A stretch of 64,000 nt of DNA, from positions 83,318-147,317 of the forward strand of contig JARBJD010000184.1 in NCBI GenBank assembly GCA_033064195.1, given 5' to 3'. Below the pieces are notes generated by a model. The model did not search any database. It was not told where the DNA came from and saw only the letters and a program-made list of their open reading frames with translations. Source of the stretch: Blattamonas nauphoetae. Lineage: Eukaryota; Preaxostyla; Oxymonadida. Below, piece by piece: positions 23,240-36,627 of the stretch. Position numbers and translations under genes: made by a program. Position 1 is the stretch's first letter, and each line of letters starts with the position of its first letter.

Positions 23240-24604
23240 GTGCGCCAGTGCTGCATATCAACACCCCCACAAACGACATGTCCAGAGTTCTAGTTCGAAT
23301 GGCCTGTTTCCGAAGCCGAAAGCCAGCTCCATCCACCTCCATCATTCAAAAAATCAGTTGTACTTTGATAATCTGGTGTGGTTTGCGTGAGTCAGGGAAC
23401 ATAGTCGATGACGATGAGTGGTTGTCATCTTTCTCGGCGAGCTTCAGATTCAGCATGTTAGTCTGAACTGGATGCGTCCTTGATGCAAAATCTGGATTGG
23501 GAGTTGGTTGCAGTCTCTTTCATTTCCTGATCAGTACTGGCTCGTGAACAAGCCGATCCACTCCGAGCTGTTCCTTCGTCAACTTGCTTTGACTTCCTGT
23601 CTCCGCTGTTGAGATCACAGCAGTGCAAATTATGTCAGAGCTGTTGCAAGGGTTTGCTTCCAATTTTTTACGGACAGAGCACCTCCAATGCATCCTAATG
23701 GCATTCGTTGAAGGATTTTTTCCATTTGTGTGTTAGGTGTTTCAGAGAATTTGTCGGACAGATTCGAATCCACAACGAACGATCGCGATGTGAAAGTCGT
23801 TCTCAATCCATCCCAACGTAGCTTTCAAATAGGAGAGGCATGCAATGATTGTCTTCCGTACACCATCTGTCACATCATTGTTGCTGATAGGTCCTATCCG
23901 AAGAAGAACATGAGTGAACTGTTCTTGAGTTTTGGAATCATGGCAGCAATTGGATGTGTGGTCAATTAGCGTTAAGAGTGATACCAATAGTATATCTTCG
24001 AATAACGAGTCAAAAGAATCATTTCAATCTCATTAATGGTGTGTATCGATTCTGTTCCATGCTGATCATTCCCATAAATTGGTACAAACCAAGTGAATCT
24101 CTGAACAGATAACTCTTAGCGATCAATTCTAGTTCAATTCATCCTTTGCTTTCCATTTTCACTCGTTTCTCCACCTTTATTCGCTTGTTTGACTTTGGAT
24201 TGTTGATCCGAATTGTCATCCCACACTTTCTTCGGTTCTCTCTCAAGTCCAAAAGTGTCAAATAGCTTAACCACTTCAGGAAAATCATCGCACGGACGGT
24301 AGTATAGTGAGGAGCAATTGTCCGGACAAGGTGAGGCGCTGTCCGTCCTCGGACAGCGCCTAATTAGGAGGTCACCACTCGTTAGTCGCAACAATGGGCT
24401 TGATCAACCAATTCTTTCTGTACACGACTAAACCCAGGAATTAATAAATTGATGACGAAAACAATAAGAGTGAAATAGGAAGGTTACATGTGGATGCGTG
24501 AATATGAGGAAGAAAAAGTAATTTAAGAGGATGAGGTGGGAAAGTGACGTTTTGGAGTGTGGATAGGCTGTGATGACCGTGCGAAGGGGCAGGAGGGAAT
24601 GAGT
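23240..24604. other. no recognisable gene; contains a 12-bp-stem hairpin
   Basis: Only short frames. A perfect hairpin lies at 24334-24361: AGGCGCTGTCCG, loop TCCT, CGGACAGCGCCT. The related word TGTCCG also recurs in 27.0-27.4 kb. Its role is unknown; it could be a transcription end or a fragment of a repeat. Confidence 0.5.
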
Positions 24605-25440
24605 ACACGAGGTGAGGGGAGGGGATGATCACACGAGGTGAGGGAGGGATGATCACACGAGGTGAAGGGAGGGAGGATCACACGAGGTGAGGGAGGGGAT
24701 GATCACACGAGGTGAAGGGAGGGATGATCACACGAGGTGAGGGAGGGATGATCACACGAGGTGAGGGGTGGGGATGATCACACGAGGTGAAGGGAGGGAT
24801 GATCACACGAGGTGAGGGAGGGGATGATCACACGAGGTGAAGGGAGGGATGATCATACGAGGTGAGGGAGGGGATGATCACACGAGGTGAGGGAGGGGAT
24901 GATCACACGAGGTGAGGGGGAGGGGATGATCACACGAGGTGAGGGAGGGGATGATCACACGAGGTGAAGGGAGGGGATGATCACACGAGGTGAAGGGAGG
25001 GGATGATCACACGAGGTGAGGGAGGGGATGATCACACGAGGTGAAGGGGAGGGGATGATCACACGAGGTGAGGGGGAGGGGATGATCACACGAGGTGAGG
25101 GGAGGGGATGATCACACGAGGTGAGGGGGAGGGGATGATCACACGAGGTGAAGGGAGGGGATGATCACACGAGGTGAAGGGAGGGATGATCACACGAGGT
25201 GAGGGAGGGATGATCACACGAGGTGAAGGGAGGGGATGATCACACGAGGTGAGGGGAGGGGATGATCACACGAGGTGAAGGGAGGGGATGATCACACGAG
25301 GTGAGGGGAGGGATGATCACACGAGGTGAGGGAGGGATGATCACACGAGGTGAGGGGGAGGGGATGATCACACGAGGTGAAGGGAGGGGATGATCACACG
25401 AGGTGAGGGGAGGGTATGATCACACGAGGTGAGGGGTGGG
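24605..25440. repeat. G-rich minisatellite, about 32 copies of a 25-27-bp unit
   Basis: The unit is gatgatcacacgaggtgagg followed by a variable G/A run (gagg, ggagg, aggggagg and similar). Copies differ mainly in the length of the G-run. Every unit contains the palindrome TGATCA. The plus strand is purine-rich with clustered G-runs. Confidence 0.95.
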
Positions 25441-25481
25441 GAACGATTCCATTGATTCTTCAGGCATTGACAGCAGGGATG

Positions 25482-26000
25482 TCAAATACCCCGCGCCTGT
25501 TGAAGGAGACGACAAATGTGCGGTTGGTCGGTCGGTGTTTTCGGGATAGAGAGGAGACGACCAGATCCAAGAACGAGGGACGCATCGTCGATCGAGAGAC
25601 CGGAGCAACTGACGGAGACATCAGAGTTCATCTCAGAGCAGGACGGTTGGGAGGAGTCGAGATGGTTGAGTGACGAAATGGCTGTCAGAGGAAGGAGCGT
25701 CCGAAGTTCACTCGATCTGTGAACAACGTCAATGATCGAAATCGAACTGTCATCGTTCCCCTCAGAACAGACAATCATAAATGGTGAACATTCAGGATTT
25801 GAGATGATCGTACTCGACGAGACAGTCACGTTGGAGTTAGAGAGTTTGCCAGCCGATGTTCCCATCCATCCGCAATCAATTATCATCAATGATACCAAAA
25901 TCGAGCAGTGTGTGAAGATAAATATGAAGTTTGTCCTTTCGTCATGGTGGTTGGCTTTGTTCTTCCCCGTCAGAGACTCATGATGATGAGTTTCGTCCAC
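25482..26000 (-). CDS. hypothetical Ser/Thr-rich protein
   Basis: A minus-strand frame of 172 residues. A hydrophobic stretch near residues 28-42 (FIFIFTHCSILVSLMIIDC) is followed by a Ser/Thr/Asn-rich region with beta-type periodicity (VTVSSSTIISNPECSPFMIV, then SISIIDVV and DVSVSCSGL). This could be part of a secreted or surface-exposed beta-repeat protein. It lies directly beside the minisatellite and may be truncated by it, or continue upstream through an intron. The overlapping plus frame (25732-25983) is less convincing. No named family. Confidence 0.4.
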   Translation of the reverse strand: MDETHHHESLTGKNKANHHDERTNFIFIFTHCSILVSLMIIDCGWMGTSAGKLSNSNVTVSSSTIISNPECSPFMIVCSEGNDDSSISIIDVVHRSSELRTLLPLTAISSLNHLDSSQPSCSEMNSDVSVSCSGLSIDDASLVLGSGRLLSIPKTPTDQPHICRLLQQARGI

Positions 26001-29000
26001 CGACTATATGTGACAGATTCTTGTTCGTTTTCCTCAAAGATTCAGCGTGGTAGATGAGACTAGGTACTGTTGCGCATGAAATTGATGGTTGTTTAAGTCG
26101 AGTACGCGTGGAAATCCGTCCTGATTGTTGCATTTTTCTGGGGTCGGCTCCTCATCGATTGCGAATCCGAACAGAATAATGGAGTGTTGACATAGTCGCA
26201 CTTCACGGTTCGTTTCGGAGATTGATCAAGAAGAAGTTCATCATCCGCCAAATCCTTGGAAGCTGGTTTTGAATGAACCGATTACTCTCGTTCTGTAATT
26301 TGACGCATGAATAAGACCTGCTGAACACGACATGTCCCGCGTGCATGATAAGAGGATCCGTTCCGTGTCTCCGCTTTTCAAAAATATGCTGTGATGTTCA
26401 GAGACTCCTTCAGTTTGATCTCAAGGCGGTTCTCGATTGTGAGTGAATTAGACATTGTGTCGAGTCTGAAGATGTGAACCTTTCCTTCAGATAATGAACT
26501 GACAATGAGAAAAGCAGAATTGTGGACAGTGTCGGGAATGTGATGTCCTTGATCTTCTGCGTTTTGTTTGGAAGAAAAGAGGAGGCGTGTAATGAGACTA
26601 ATCGATGAAGATGAGTGGAGAAAGAAAAAGATGCATACTGATGTTGTTTGTGATCCAGATTTCTTCTATTTATGTCCATTTCTGATTGGAGAAAGATCTT
26701 ATCATCTATTACAGACAAATGAAGAGAAAGAGGTAGAGAAGAGTGAAACGATAATAAAAATGAATACTGATATTGTTCATTTTCCATGTGTCAATTCAGT
26801 GTGACATCATCGAGAGTGAGGAGATGGGCAAAGTGTGAATTGTGGAGATCTCCACAAGTTTGAAATTCAATGGAGACAGCAATGAGTGACAATTGGATAA
26901 AAGAAGTGTGGAATGGACAAGGGAATTCGAATTGCGATGTAATGGTCTCTGAGAGAAAATGTGAGTCGAAGTCACCATCCGATGGGGAGGACGATCCGGA
27001 CCTGTCCAGGACTGGACACGATTGTCCGTTTCCAAATGATCATAAATGCCTCGTGAAGAAATTCAGACGACTCTTTTTTTCACCAAATGAGCTCATGTCC
27101 AAGATCGGACAGGCCAGGACAATTCGGCAATTTATGGGATATTTGTCCGAATTCTCTAATACTCGTTTTTGATTTTTTTGAAAGACAAAATCTGAACAAA
27201 ATTAACATCTTGGATGAATTGGAGGAAAAATTGAGTGTCAATCACGTCTATTTAAGCCACAAGAAACACTTCTTTCCGACTTGGACAGGGTCTCTGTCCG
27301 ATGTCCGAGGAGAACGTGGTTTTGTCCGTCCGTTGCTCATCCCTACGGTAGTATTGTCCACCTTGAAGATCGTGGATTATTGATTTTCGTGGATTATTGA
27401 CGCTACGACAATGATGCGGCAAATGTAGGAGAGAATGATTCTTCGACTGGACAATACTTCGACTGCTTGGCGGGCGTTTATCATAGGGACGATTCAGAAG
27501 GGTGTCATCGTCCGATTCGGAATCGTTATTCATACATCTCTGCCACCTCTTGATGTTTGATTTGTGAGCGAAATTTGTGTCAATCTCATCTAGGTCCGTG
27601 GCTTGGTTGGATGAGCCTGTTGTTGCAGCTTGAAGGAGGGCTTGTCGTCTTGCAACCCGACCGAGAGTCTCATGTTTTGATGGAACTTCTGAGACTGGAA
27701 TCTGTTCGGCATCGAAACGATCGGCCGCGTCAGTTTTGTTCCTGAATAACTCACTGAAGTCGCGACAGATTTGGACAAGGAAAGTACTTCACTCTGAAGG
27801 GACAGCCCTTCAAACAACGGATCCACCCATCGCTTTAGCACTCGAATTGCCAGTAGTTATAGAGAAGAATTAAGAACCACGTTGGTCTCGATCGATAAAT
27901 GGAAGTCAAATCTCAATTCCGATTGATCCATTTTTAAATCTTGAACTAATAGTGGTGTCACCAATCGGTGTCCTGTCACCAATTGGTGCTTTTCTCATCT
28001 TTGATAAAGAATGTAGTGAATATCAAATGAGTGAAGTGATAGAGTTAATTGATACCTCTTTCACAGAGAAAAACCCACAATACTAGTCAAATGTCCAATT
28101 CATGGGTCAGATCAACTGTTGGATGGTAAAAGACAAATAAAGTTGTGGATTTCTTCGAGAATATTCTGTCTCCCAAAATGTTAAGACTCTTTTGCACGAT
28201 CAGAACGTTATTCCTATAAATTTTCACTGATTTTTGGTAATTGCTGAGATTAAGGGTGGAACATGCATACAATGGCTGAAGTGAGTCCTTCTGACGAACT
28301 GTCATCAGACTACGTCTTGAGCAGCCCTATTAGGAAACAGAAAAGAGGAAGAGCACCGATTCAAACAAAAAAAGCAAAAAGAAGACAAGAGGAGCGAAGA
28401 ACCCGAGCAATTTTGGAGGGACGAGACTCTATTAGAAGCCATCAGAAGAAGAGAGTTCGATGAAAAAACTGCTACATACAAAAAAGTACTAAAATTGGTA
28501 GTTTATCAACTGGGTGCATATTTTTGAGGTCAGCCGAAACACCCCTTTTTGTTCATGAGGATGAAATATCCGGAAAGATACTGATTTTCAGGTCCAATGA
28601 AATTGTTAATTGTGATCCAATGAGTTTTTGACTTCTGGAGCGACGATGGCTCGAGTTCGTGGATCTGACACCATCATTTTTTTGGATTCAGAAAAAAATC
28701 ATGAAAACTGACTTTGGAGTCTTATCATTTCAGGAAAAGACTATGTCTCATTGAGTTTCAAAGAATTCATCGTCAACTTCACATTATATCTCCGAGTCTT
28801 AGCTATCAACGAATCTCAATGTGAAACCCTCGTTTGCCCGACTTCTCCTCACGTTCTTCCACCTCTACTGACCGAAAATAGACTACGAAAACCACGGCAT
28901 CTCCCTTCGAAATGAAGGATTCCCTTTTCCAAGGAGCAATGGAAGGAAGGACATTTTGACCCAAATCCGAAGCACTCATTCCCTCCCTGAACGGCTGGTG

Positions 29001-29330
29001 TCCTCCCCGGTGTATATAATGGCTACAAATCCGGACCAGATGCCCCCTCACCGACCCTACAGTGGGAAAGTCCAGCTTTGTGAGGAGAATCACCAATAGC
29101 CTGACATTGATGCTAGAAATGGATGTTTTAGTTTTTCAGCTGCGAAGCACAATTAAGAACAAGCCTACTTGCATTTATCCTCTCCACTGCCTCTTCGCTC
29201 TCGCGTCTGGGAAGCTGTTCGTCAAGAAGAAGGAAAGAAAGAAAAACAAAGAAGCAAAAGCACAAGTCCATCACTGTCACATTATTTTTCACCATATCCT
29301 CCTCTCTAACTCTGAGGCAACTCAGCAGCC
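26001..29330. other. no clear gene
   Basis: Short frames on both strands. A small basic plus frame starts near 28263 (about 66 residues, Lys/Arg-rich) but has no support beyond composition. A repeated GGTGTCACCAAT/TGTCACCAATTGGTG motif at 27955-27990 looks like the end of a small repeat, but no partner was found. Confidence 0.3.
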
Positions 29331-29339
29331 AAGGAAGAA

Positions 29340-31795
29340 GACCCAGATCTTCTCGTACTCCACTCTCCATCCAACGGCTGATGACTGGCCCGTGTCTGGC
29401 TCCGAAAGGGTCCCGTTCCACACCCAGATGCACCCCACTATTCTCTCTCGCATCCTAAAACTGGATCAGTCGTTCAGCGATTCGAGAGATGTTCAACAGC
29501 ACCATCTCCTAACAAGACAAGTTCCAACCACCCGCTTCTTGTCCGTCCACTCGCCGTCCTTCCAACCGAAAGGGATCCAAAAGATGACTCCCCAGATGTT
29601 CAAAAAAGCCGCCGGGAAGGGCGAGCGAAGAGATGACGAGAAGATCGATGAGGACAACGTGCCATTCCCTCCCATCGCTGCTCTACCCGATGTGCCGTCC
29701 ACGAGCACTCCCACAGACATGTCCTCTCCCTCCAGCGACTCTCTCAGCTCGACCAGGTCACGTGGATCCCCATAGCGCCACTCGTCGTCCTCGTCGCGGT
29801 GTGTCTCACCACTTTTCAAGGCTCGCACTCCTCCTAAGCCCCCTCTCCACAAACCAACGTCCCAACCATCGCCAAGACAGCCTGGCGGACCTCTCCGCAT
29901 CTCCTCACGCAGGTCTTCTTTCCTTCCCCGTCTGTCAACAACAGCGATCTCGACACCTTCTTCAAGTCGCTCATGTTTTCCCGTCTGTCGTCTCTGTTCG
30001 TGTGGAAGCTGCAGAACGCAGACATCCTCTTCTCTGACTTCTTCATCTCGTGCACCGTCCTCCCCGCCGGCTACATCTCAACGCAGACCAACGGCAGTTC
30101 ACCGTCGGGACCCACTCTTTCCCCGCAGCATGCCTTCGATCAGCTTCACGACTCGGATGTGGGGTGGGAGAGACGCAGTGGAGAGGCTAACAGGGCCGCT
30201 GCTCTCCTCTCCTCATCAGGCGGCTTCTTCACTCAGCCTGGCACTGTCAATCCGCAGAAAGCGAGTTCGTCTTCTTCGTCGCAGAACAGACTGCACTTTT
30301 CGTCAGCTGTCAACCCGTACTCGCTGTTGGATCCATCCCAACCGCCTTTCCTTCCCACTCCAATGAAGAAACACTTCCCGCACCCCGAATCAACAGGCTC
30401 GACGCAGAAACATCTGCCTCCACACTCGTTCTCTGCTCTCCAGCTTGTCAACCATCCCGTCCTCGTGCCTCTCCTCAACACTCTCATCCACAGCGCGTAC
30501 CACTCGCAGCAGGCACAGCAGTCCCAGTCTTCCTCTCGTCTTCTGCAGTCGCCGTCCACAAAACCGTCAAGCTCCTGAAAGTCCCCGTTCAACCCAACCA
30601 TCCCATCCTTCACCCCACGTTTCTCACTCTCTCCCTCACAGACATTTGCGACCTCCCCCTCATCGCACACTCTCCCCTCGCTCACTCTCTCCCGCGGAAG
30701 AGGAAGCCTGAAAATGAGAAGACACAAACCGCACAACAGACCATTCTGGGGACAGCATCACTGGAGCCGTCTGACATCGACGATCAACACTCAAAACATG
30801 TCGCTGATTCAGAGACTTAGCCGAAAGACAGGCCGAAAGGAGAGACAGACATGTCACCTCGATTGGGCAGCCTCATCATCTCACCCAAACCGAAATTACC
30901 CGTCTCGACGGAATACCACAATGGGAATCTCGAGCCGTCTGAACCGATGCCAGTCATCCCCACACACCCGTCCTCCCCTCTTTCCTCCCAAACAGAAAGT
31001 GTGACAGACGCGATCATGTCGCCGTCGACGAGTCAGATCTCGGTGAGTATGCAGTGGATGTGCGATTCGCCGTTCAAACCTGTCGCGTCTGTGTCGTTCA
31101 ACGAGGACGATCTCGGCCTGGACGACTCCGATAACGAAAAGTCCACGCCAAGTCTGGCTGGGAGTCGGAATGAGAGCGACACGATGCTCTCCGCAACGCC
31201 ACCGCCGCTCCCGTCGTCGCAGGCGAAGTCGCCCAACCCGACGCTCCTTTCCACCAACGCGAGACCATTCGTGCCGTCGTACTCGTCGTAGTCGTTCGGC
31301 TACCATCCTCCGCAGTCTGTCACGCCGACGTTCTTCCCGCCACCCTCTCCGCCATCCCGTCCTTAACTCCCCCCTTCTCACCATCTCCAGCAGACCGTTC
31401 TGGGACAGTGTTCTCGAACAGTCCACCCTCGACGGGAATCAGCACTTTACACAAGTCGACAATCCTCACACAACAGCCCTCTCCTCCCCATTCTCAAACT
31501 GACAGTGTGATCGACGCGATGATGACACTGTCGACGAGTCAGATCTCGTTGAGCATGCCGTTCAATGAGGACGACTCCGACAAGTCCTCTCACACAACAC
31601 GAGCAGAACATGATCAACGAACGGCACCGGCCAAAGGAGCGAGAGCAGGACAAGTGGGCACAGTGGGATGGGATGGACAACAGCATGCGGCACGGGGAGT
31701 TTGGGGGAGGAGAGGCAGATCTTGTGGACGAAGCTGAAAACACGCTTGAGAAGGAAGAGCATGTGTTCAAACAGAAGGGGCGGAGTGAACGCTGA
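29340..31795 (+). CDS. hypothetical low-complexity gene(s), probably interrupted
   Basis: Plus-strand coding-like sequence extends through this interval in several frames, rich in Ser, Pro, Thr and His. Better pieces are at 29340-29775; 29895-30578 with a hydrophobic segment near LFSDFFISCTVLPAGY; 30560-31291; and 31408-31795, which ends in an acidic, Glu-rich helical stretch. A segment is duplicated inside it: SQTESVTDAIMSPSTSQIS (about 30990-31050) and SQTDSVIDAMMTLSTSQIS (about 31490-31550), each followed by FNEDD. Frame changes suggest short introns or decay. No family is recognised and the gene ends are arbitrary. Confidence 0.35.
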
Positions 31796-31851
31796 TGTGG
31801 AGTTCTCGAGGTATTTTGTCGGTATTATCATGACATTTTCTTCTGTTCACA

Positions 31852-32877
31852 ATGAATATCATTTCAATGACTCGGATTTTCGTTCACATGGTTCTATTTC
31901 AGAGAATTGGCGAAAGTATGGCACAAAACGGACTTGTCACAATTCAACGCGCAATATCTTTTCTTTGTCCAAAACAGAATCCAATGACTACACTTCAATC
32001 TCCAACCCCTCCGAAACCAAAGCAGGACACGATTCTTCTCTCCAATCAAACGGCACTCATGGAAAGAGAAGAAGAAGCCCTTGTCCTGGAGAAAAGCCTT
32101 CGAACAGGAACAATGGCAATTTGCCCAGATGAGGCATCACTCAAACTGCTCTGGAAAGTTCGACAAGACAACTGAAAAACCACACATCTTGAACTGAAGC
32201 AGGAAACAACAAAAATGCGGCTTGTCTCACAATTTGAATCTACATTCGTGTTTCAAAGCAAAACTTAAGACAAAGGCATCTTTTTTGGATCCAGAAGTCA
32301 ACTACGACAAAGCGTCAGTTTGATTTAGTGATGAAACAGATCGAGAAAAGCCTTTCTCTGAACTCACACCATTTCATAACAATCTCAACGAAAAAGTGTC
32401 GTTTCTCTTCTTTTAAGATTGACTTCCTTGTTTTGATTCCTAGGATCAACACATTCTGATCGTGCTGCTGGGAGAAATCAGTTTCGAAGTCGCTCTGATC
32501 ATCTTGTTGCCTCTGACACGAATGAACTCACTGATGAAAGTTCATTCGAAGAAGATGATCTCAACAATCTTAGCAATTCTGAGATTCCCCTCGACTTCAT
32601 TCTGGGGCAGCTTGAAGCAGGCAACGAGCTCGACTTTGGCGGGGATCTGTCAGATGCCTTCTCCGACAGTGAGAGCACAATGGAGGATGAGTTTCTTGAT
32701 TCTCCAGTCACCATTACCCTCACATTCATCCATGACTTACCTCTCCCAACGGGAACGATGTTCAATCGGGAGAATGAGCCGTCCTTGCTCATATCTACCA
32801 TGGTCTTACAAAATTTGCGACAACGATCTGACAAATGGCTCAACCATTCGCAATGTACAACCAATTCAGACGCTTGA
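31852..32877 (+). CDS. hypothetical gene(s), acidic C-terminal part
   Basis: Two coding-like plus pieces. The first (31852-32175) has a helical, Glu-rich end (LMEREEEALVLEKSLRTG). The second (about 32450-32877) is acidic and Ser-rich (FEEDDLNNLSNSEIPLDFI) and stops at 32875-32877. A possible 3' splice site (ttgattcctag) lies just before the second piece at 32434-32444, so they may be exons of one gene. Nothing recognisable. The region between is AT-rich. Confidence 0.3.
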
Positions 32878-35800
32878 GTCCGCACTCCATCTTGTTCCTA
32901 TTCAAGTCATTTTTCACTTTCGGTACATGTATTTGGTCTGCTTTCGCCTCCTTAAAACTTGGGTTTCTACAGATATTTTCATAAAACGCAAACAGGTCAT
33001 CCAGTGGATCGTGTGATAAATTGATTCGAGAAAAAGAGTCGAATTGGTACTATCTCTTTGGTTTTTAGATTTGCAGTGTTGTCAGATCTCTGAAAGTTCA
33101 AGATGATGAATGGAGAGAGTGGGGAGCGAGATCTTCTTCGATCTGCGTGGCAGCGCCTGCAGAAGAGCCGTACCAAGTGAGATGCCCCTATTATTTGAAT
33201 ACTGACGGTCCCTGGGGAAGTTGTGGTGGATGTGGGATGTAACAAAACTTTTTCATTCAAATCATTTCTCCACATTCTTTGTCTAACAACTACAAATAGA
33301 GGACAATGAGAAGAAGGAGAATCAACCTCTAATTCTCATTGATGAAGTTATTCCTGATATGAAACTCCGTCTGGCCTCAATATTCTCGTCGAATTGCATT
33401 GTTCGGGGTGTTGAGTCACATCATAATTCACCAAGATTTTGGATCTTTCCCTTTTTCTTCACTCAAATTGCTGATCTTCATTTGAAACCATATCTGGACA
33501 TAAGATATCGATACATGTGAGAATTACACAACTTGTGAATGGAAATATGATCTTGAACAAGACAAAACAATGATGTGTTGGCTTCACGACATTGGATGTG
33601 ATGCCAACTGATATTCACTTGTAACTGTTTGTCTCCACACAACGAGAGGAGATAGTCAGCTGGGTTGACAGTGAAGAGAGTCATAAAAGTCTTAGAGATG
33701 AAGAAACTGTTCCAGTGACGTTCACTGCTCCGCTTCTCTCACACATCCGGTGAATTATGTGGAGGGACTGTCAGGAGATTCAAGGTATTGTGGTGTTGTT
33801 CGAACTTGACGAGAAAGTCAGTGCGCAATCGAGTGTGTGAAGGAAGGGTTGAATTCCACAATGGGACCGAAAGTATCTACAAAGTTGTTGTTGTTGTGAC
33901 GAACTGATTCTCATTCAGATTTGCAACGAACAATCAGTCCAAATCCAAAAAAGGTGTGGTGATCTGAAGTTGTTGAGGGATGTGGTGGTCTCTAGGTACT
34001 TGTTGAAAATACGTTTGGTATCGTATAATTTTTTCGACCAAAAACAGTTCGTGTCAGAATATAAGCGACTGGACGAAAGAGATATCGTTTTTTAATGATT
34101 AAATTGAAGCAGGAAGGGAGAATGACAAACCACAATTTCTTTGTCAGTCATCACTCAATGCAGATAGGTTTTTCATGCCGAAAACAAGTGAAAGTCTCGG
34201 GCAACAATGTCCGAGATGCTCTAGCAGGACGAGTGCACCAGAAATCAGAGCAATATTAGGAATGTGGGACATTATTGGCGCGAAGACACTTTTAGGCCGA
34301 TTTGGATCATTCTTCATCAGAGGAACCACAGTGTGGAGATGAGTCGTCAGCTTAGACATCATTGTGAGACATTGGAACGGTTGTCTCCCGTTTTCTGATG
34401 AAACCGATGAAAAGATTCTTGAAATTCTTGAAACTGATGACTAGAGATCGAAAGGAGCGATGTATACGAGAAAAGATGATACAATTGATGATTCAAAAGG
34501 AAATTAAACCTGAAAGGTTCAATAGTCGCGCTTCGAAGATTCAGAAATGTAGTGTCAACAGATGGATGATGTCTGGGTGATACACAGAGGTAGATAGCCG
34601 TCGATTGACATAACTGATGGTCACAACACAGGCAAGATGAATGCCGAAGAGAGTTGAATCACAGATTTGTGGAGAAGCCTAGACTTCATCTGATGGGATG
34701 ATCCGGCTGTTCTCGTGCCTAGTTCAGAAGACTCTCTCGAGAAGTGATGAACAAACTAAGTGAGGAATTTGGACGGATTGAAGTGGAACAATAAAATCAG
34801 GTTCTTCGTTGTTCGTGAAAAAGTTGTTTTTGTAGGCTTTCGCATCAACCATATTGTCAATCTTTGGAGTTGTCGTCTGACGCTTCTAACATGGCATGGA
34901 AGAGCTGCTCATCGACCGGACAGAAACGATGCTTGTGGGTGGCGAGGAGGGAGGTGGGGAAGGGTGTTGGCCTGGCAGAGGAGCCGATATGGTGATGTGA
35001 AAAGCAGACAATGGTTTCTCCTTCTTCGTTTGGTGCATCAATTTCTACTTCAATCGCATGAGCATCCCGCACATGCACCACGCATCCTGTGGCATCACCT
35101 CGTACGCCAAGACGAACATGCGGTTCATCCCAAACTGGTGTGCTCTTGGTCGTTAACTCTGAGTCGTAGGCAACGAAATATGTCGACCCTCGGCAAGTGA
35201 CGACCTCCCGTTGGAGGAGAATTTGAAAGAGGCGATTGACTCACTATCCAATCTGCGAGTCTTACACCGCGAGTGGTGAGGTAGTGAAGATCTTCTTCAG
35301 AATCTTACCAGATGTTTGAAATGATGTTTGGCCAGCTTTCTTCATTCACACCCTCTAAATCAGGGATTCTTCAATTCGATGTCCTGCTCCCATCTGCATC
35401 AACGATGACGACAGCACGGTGCGTCCAGATATCGGAAAGAACGAGAAGTCAGCACCACGCGGCACCTTCACAAACGTGCCTTTGTCAAAGGCTTGAAAAG
35501 GTGGCAGATTCATGGATGAGCTTGGAAAGACTGTTGAATCATTTTTCTTGTTGTTGACTTGCCTCATATCTTCAAGATCTACCAAAGAATGTACAGAGGA
35601 AGTTGAATCTGTTCAGAGCGGGCGGGAGGGTGTATGAAGTTGAGACTCTGGCTGATGTTGAAAAATGACATGTAGGCCAGTGTACTTCCTTGACTGCACT
35701 GTTCTTGGAATGACTCGTACTCCACTCTCGTGATCATCACTATCATAATTCCGCTCCTCCATCAATAAGAAGATTTGTGTGAACTTGTGTGATTCGGTTG

Positions 35801-36627
35801 TTATGCTTGATTTGAAGATGATGACGGTTCATAGTCACTTCCACAAAGCTAGACAAAATGACAATCAATGCGAAAAACAGTGGAGTCGCGTCTAGAGGGC
35901 ATCAACACTCAAATTCAGTCGAGTTGTCTGATGTCGTGTAAAACAAACAGTCTGCAGTGTCGTTCAACGCAAACGAGGGACGACACGATTTTTGTCCTGA
36001 TTATTAGTGTTTCACATCCGGCAGAGCGTTTTCATCACGAAACAACAGTCATCAAGGAATGTTGGTTTTCCGTTCGAGCCTCCAGTTGAAGATTGGGTAA
36101 ATGGAGAATGAGCAACCAATGAACAAAATGACGTTTCAGTGTTTAGCGATGGGGAATCCAGTGAACTCGTCAGAGGATCCGAGGTACGGGCGTGGAACTT
36201 TTTGATGGTTTGTATTCCTTGATCAAGAGGTGTAGCCTTCGAAACAATGAACCTTAATTTTAACTCATCTGTTTCGCTGTTTGGATGTTCGGATTAGTCT
36301 ATTTGTATGTGATGGCGTGAGATTTGGTTTGCCGAATGTTTATCAGGTTGTGATCGTTTGAAACAAGTAGTTAATGTTGCAGCGGGTTATTCTAGAGGGA
36401 GAGAGGGCAGGAAGACGCCATGTGTTTTGGTTCAGTCGTCATCAGAAATGAGGAAAGATTTCCCATTGTCAAAAATCATTGAAGAATGAAAACTTCATAC
36501 CACTTTTCCAAACCTGATTCGTCCCGTAGCACCGATGGGACAAGCATCTACAACCTCCTGGAATCCATTTGGTCGGACAATCCGGCTGAGCCCCTCATAG
36601 ATGCCCTTGAGCATACAAGGAAACTTA
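32878..36627. other. no recognisable gene
   Basis: Only short frames without motifs on either strand. Confidence 0.4.

Noticed and set aside
29757-29775. Ultra-short introns of 19-21 nt (for example GTCACGTGG...ATAG, and one ending at 30820)
   Set aside because: They would remove single stops, but the downstream frame they give is no more convincing than the alternatives. Any stop of the form TAG preceded by a GT would fit by chance.
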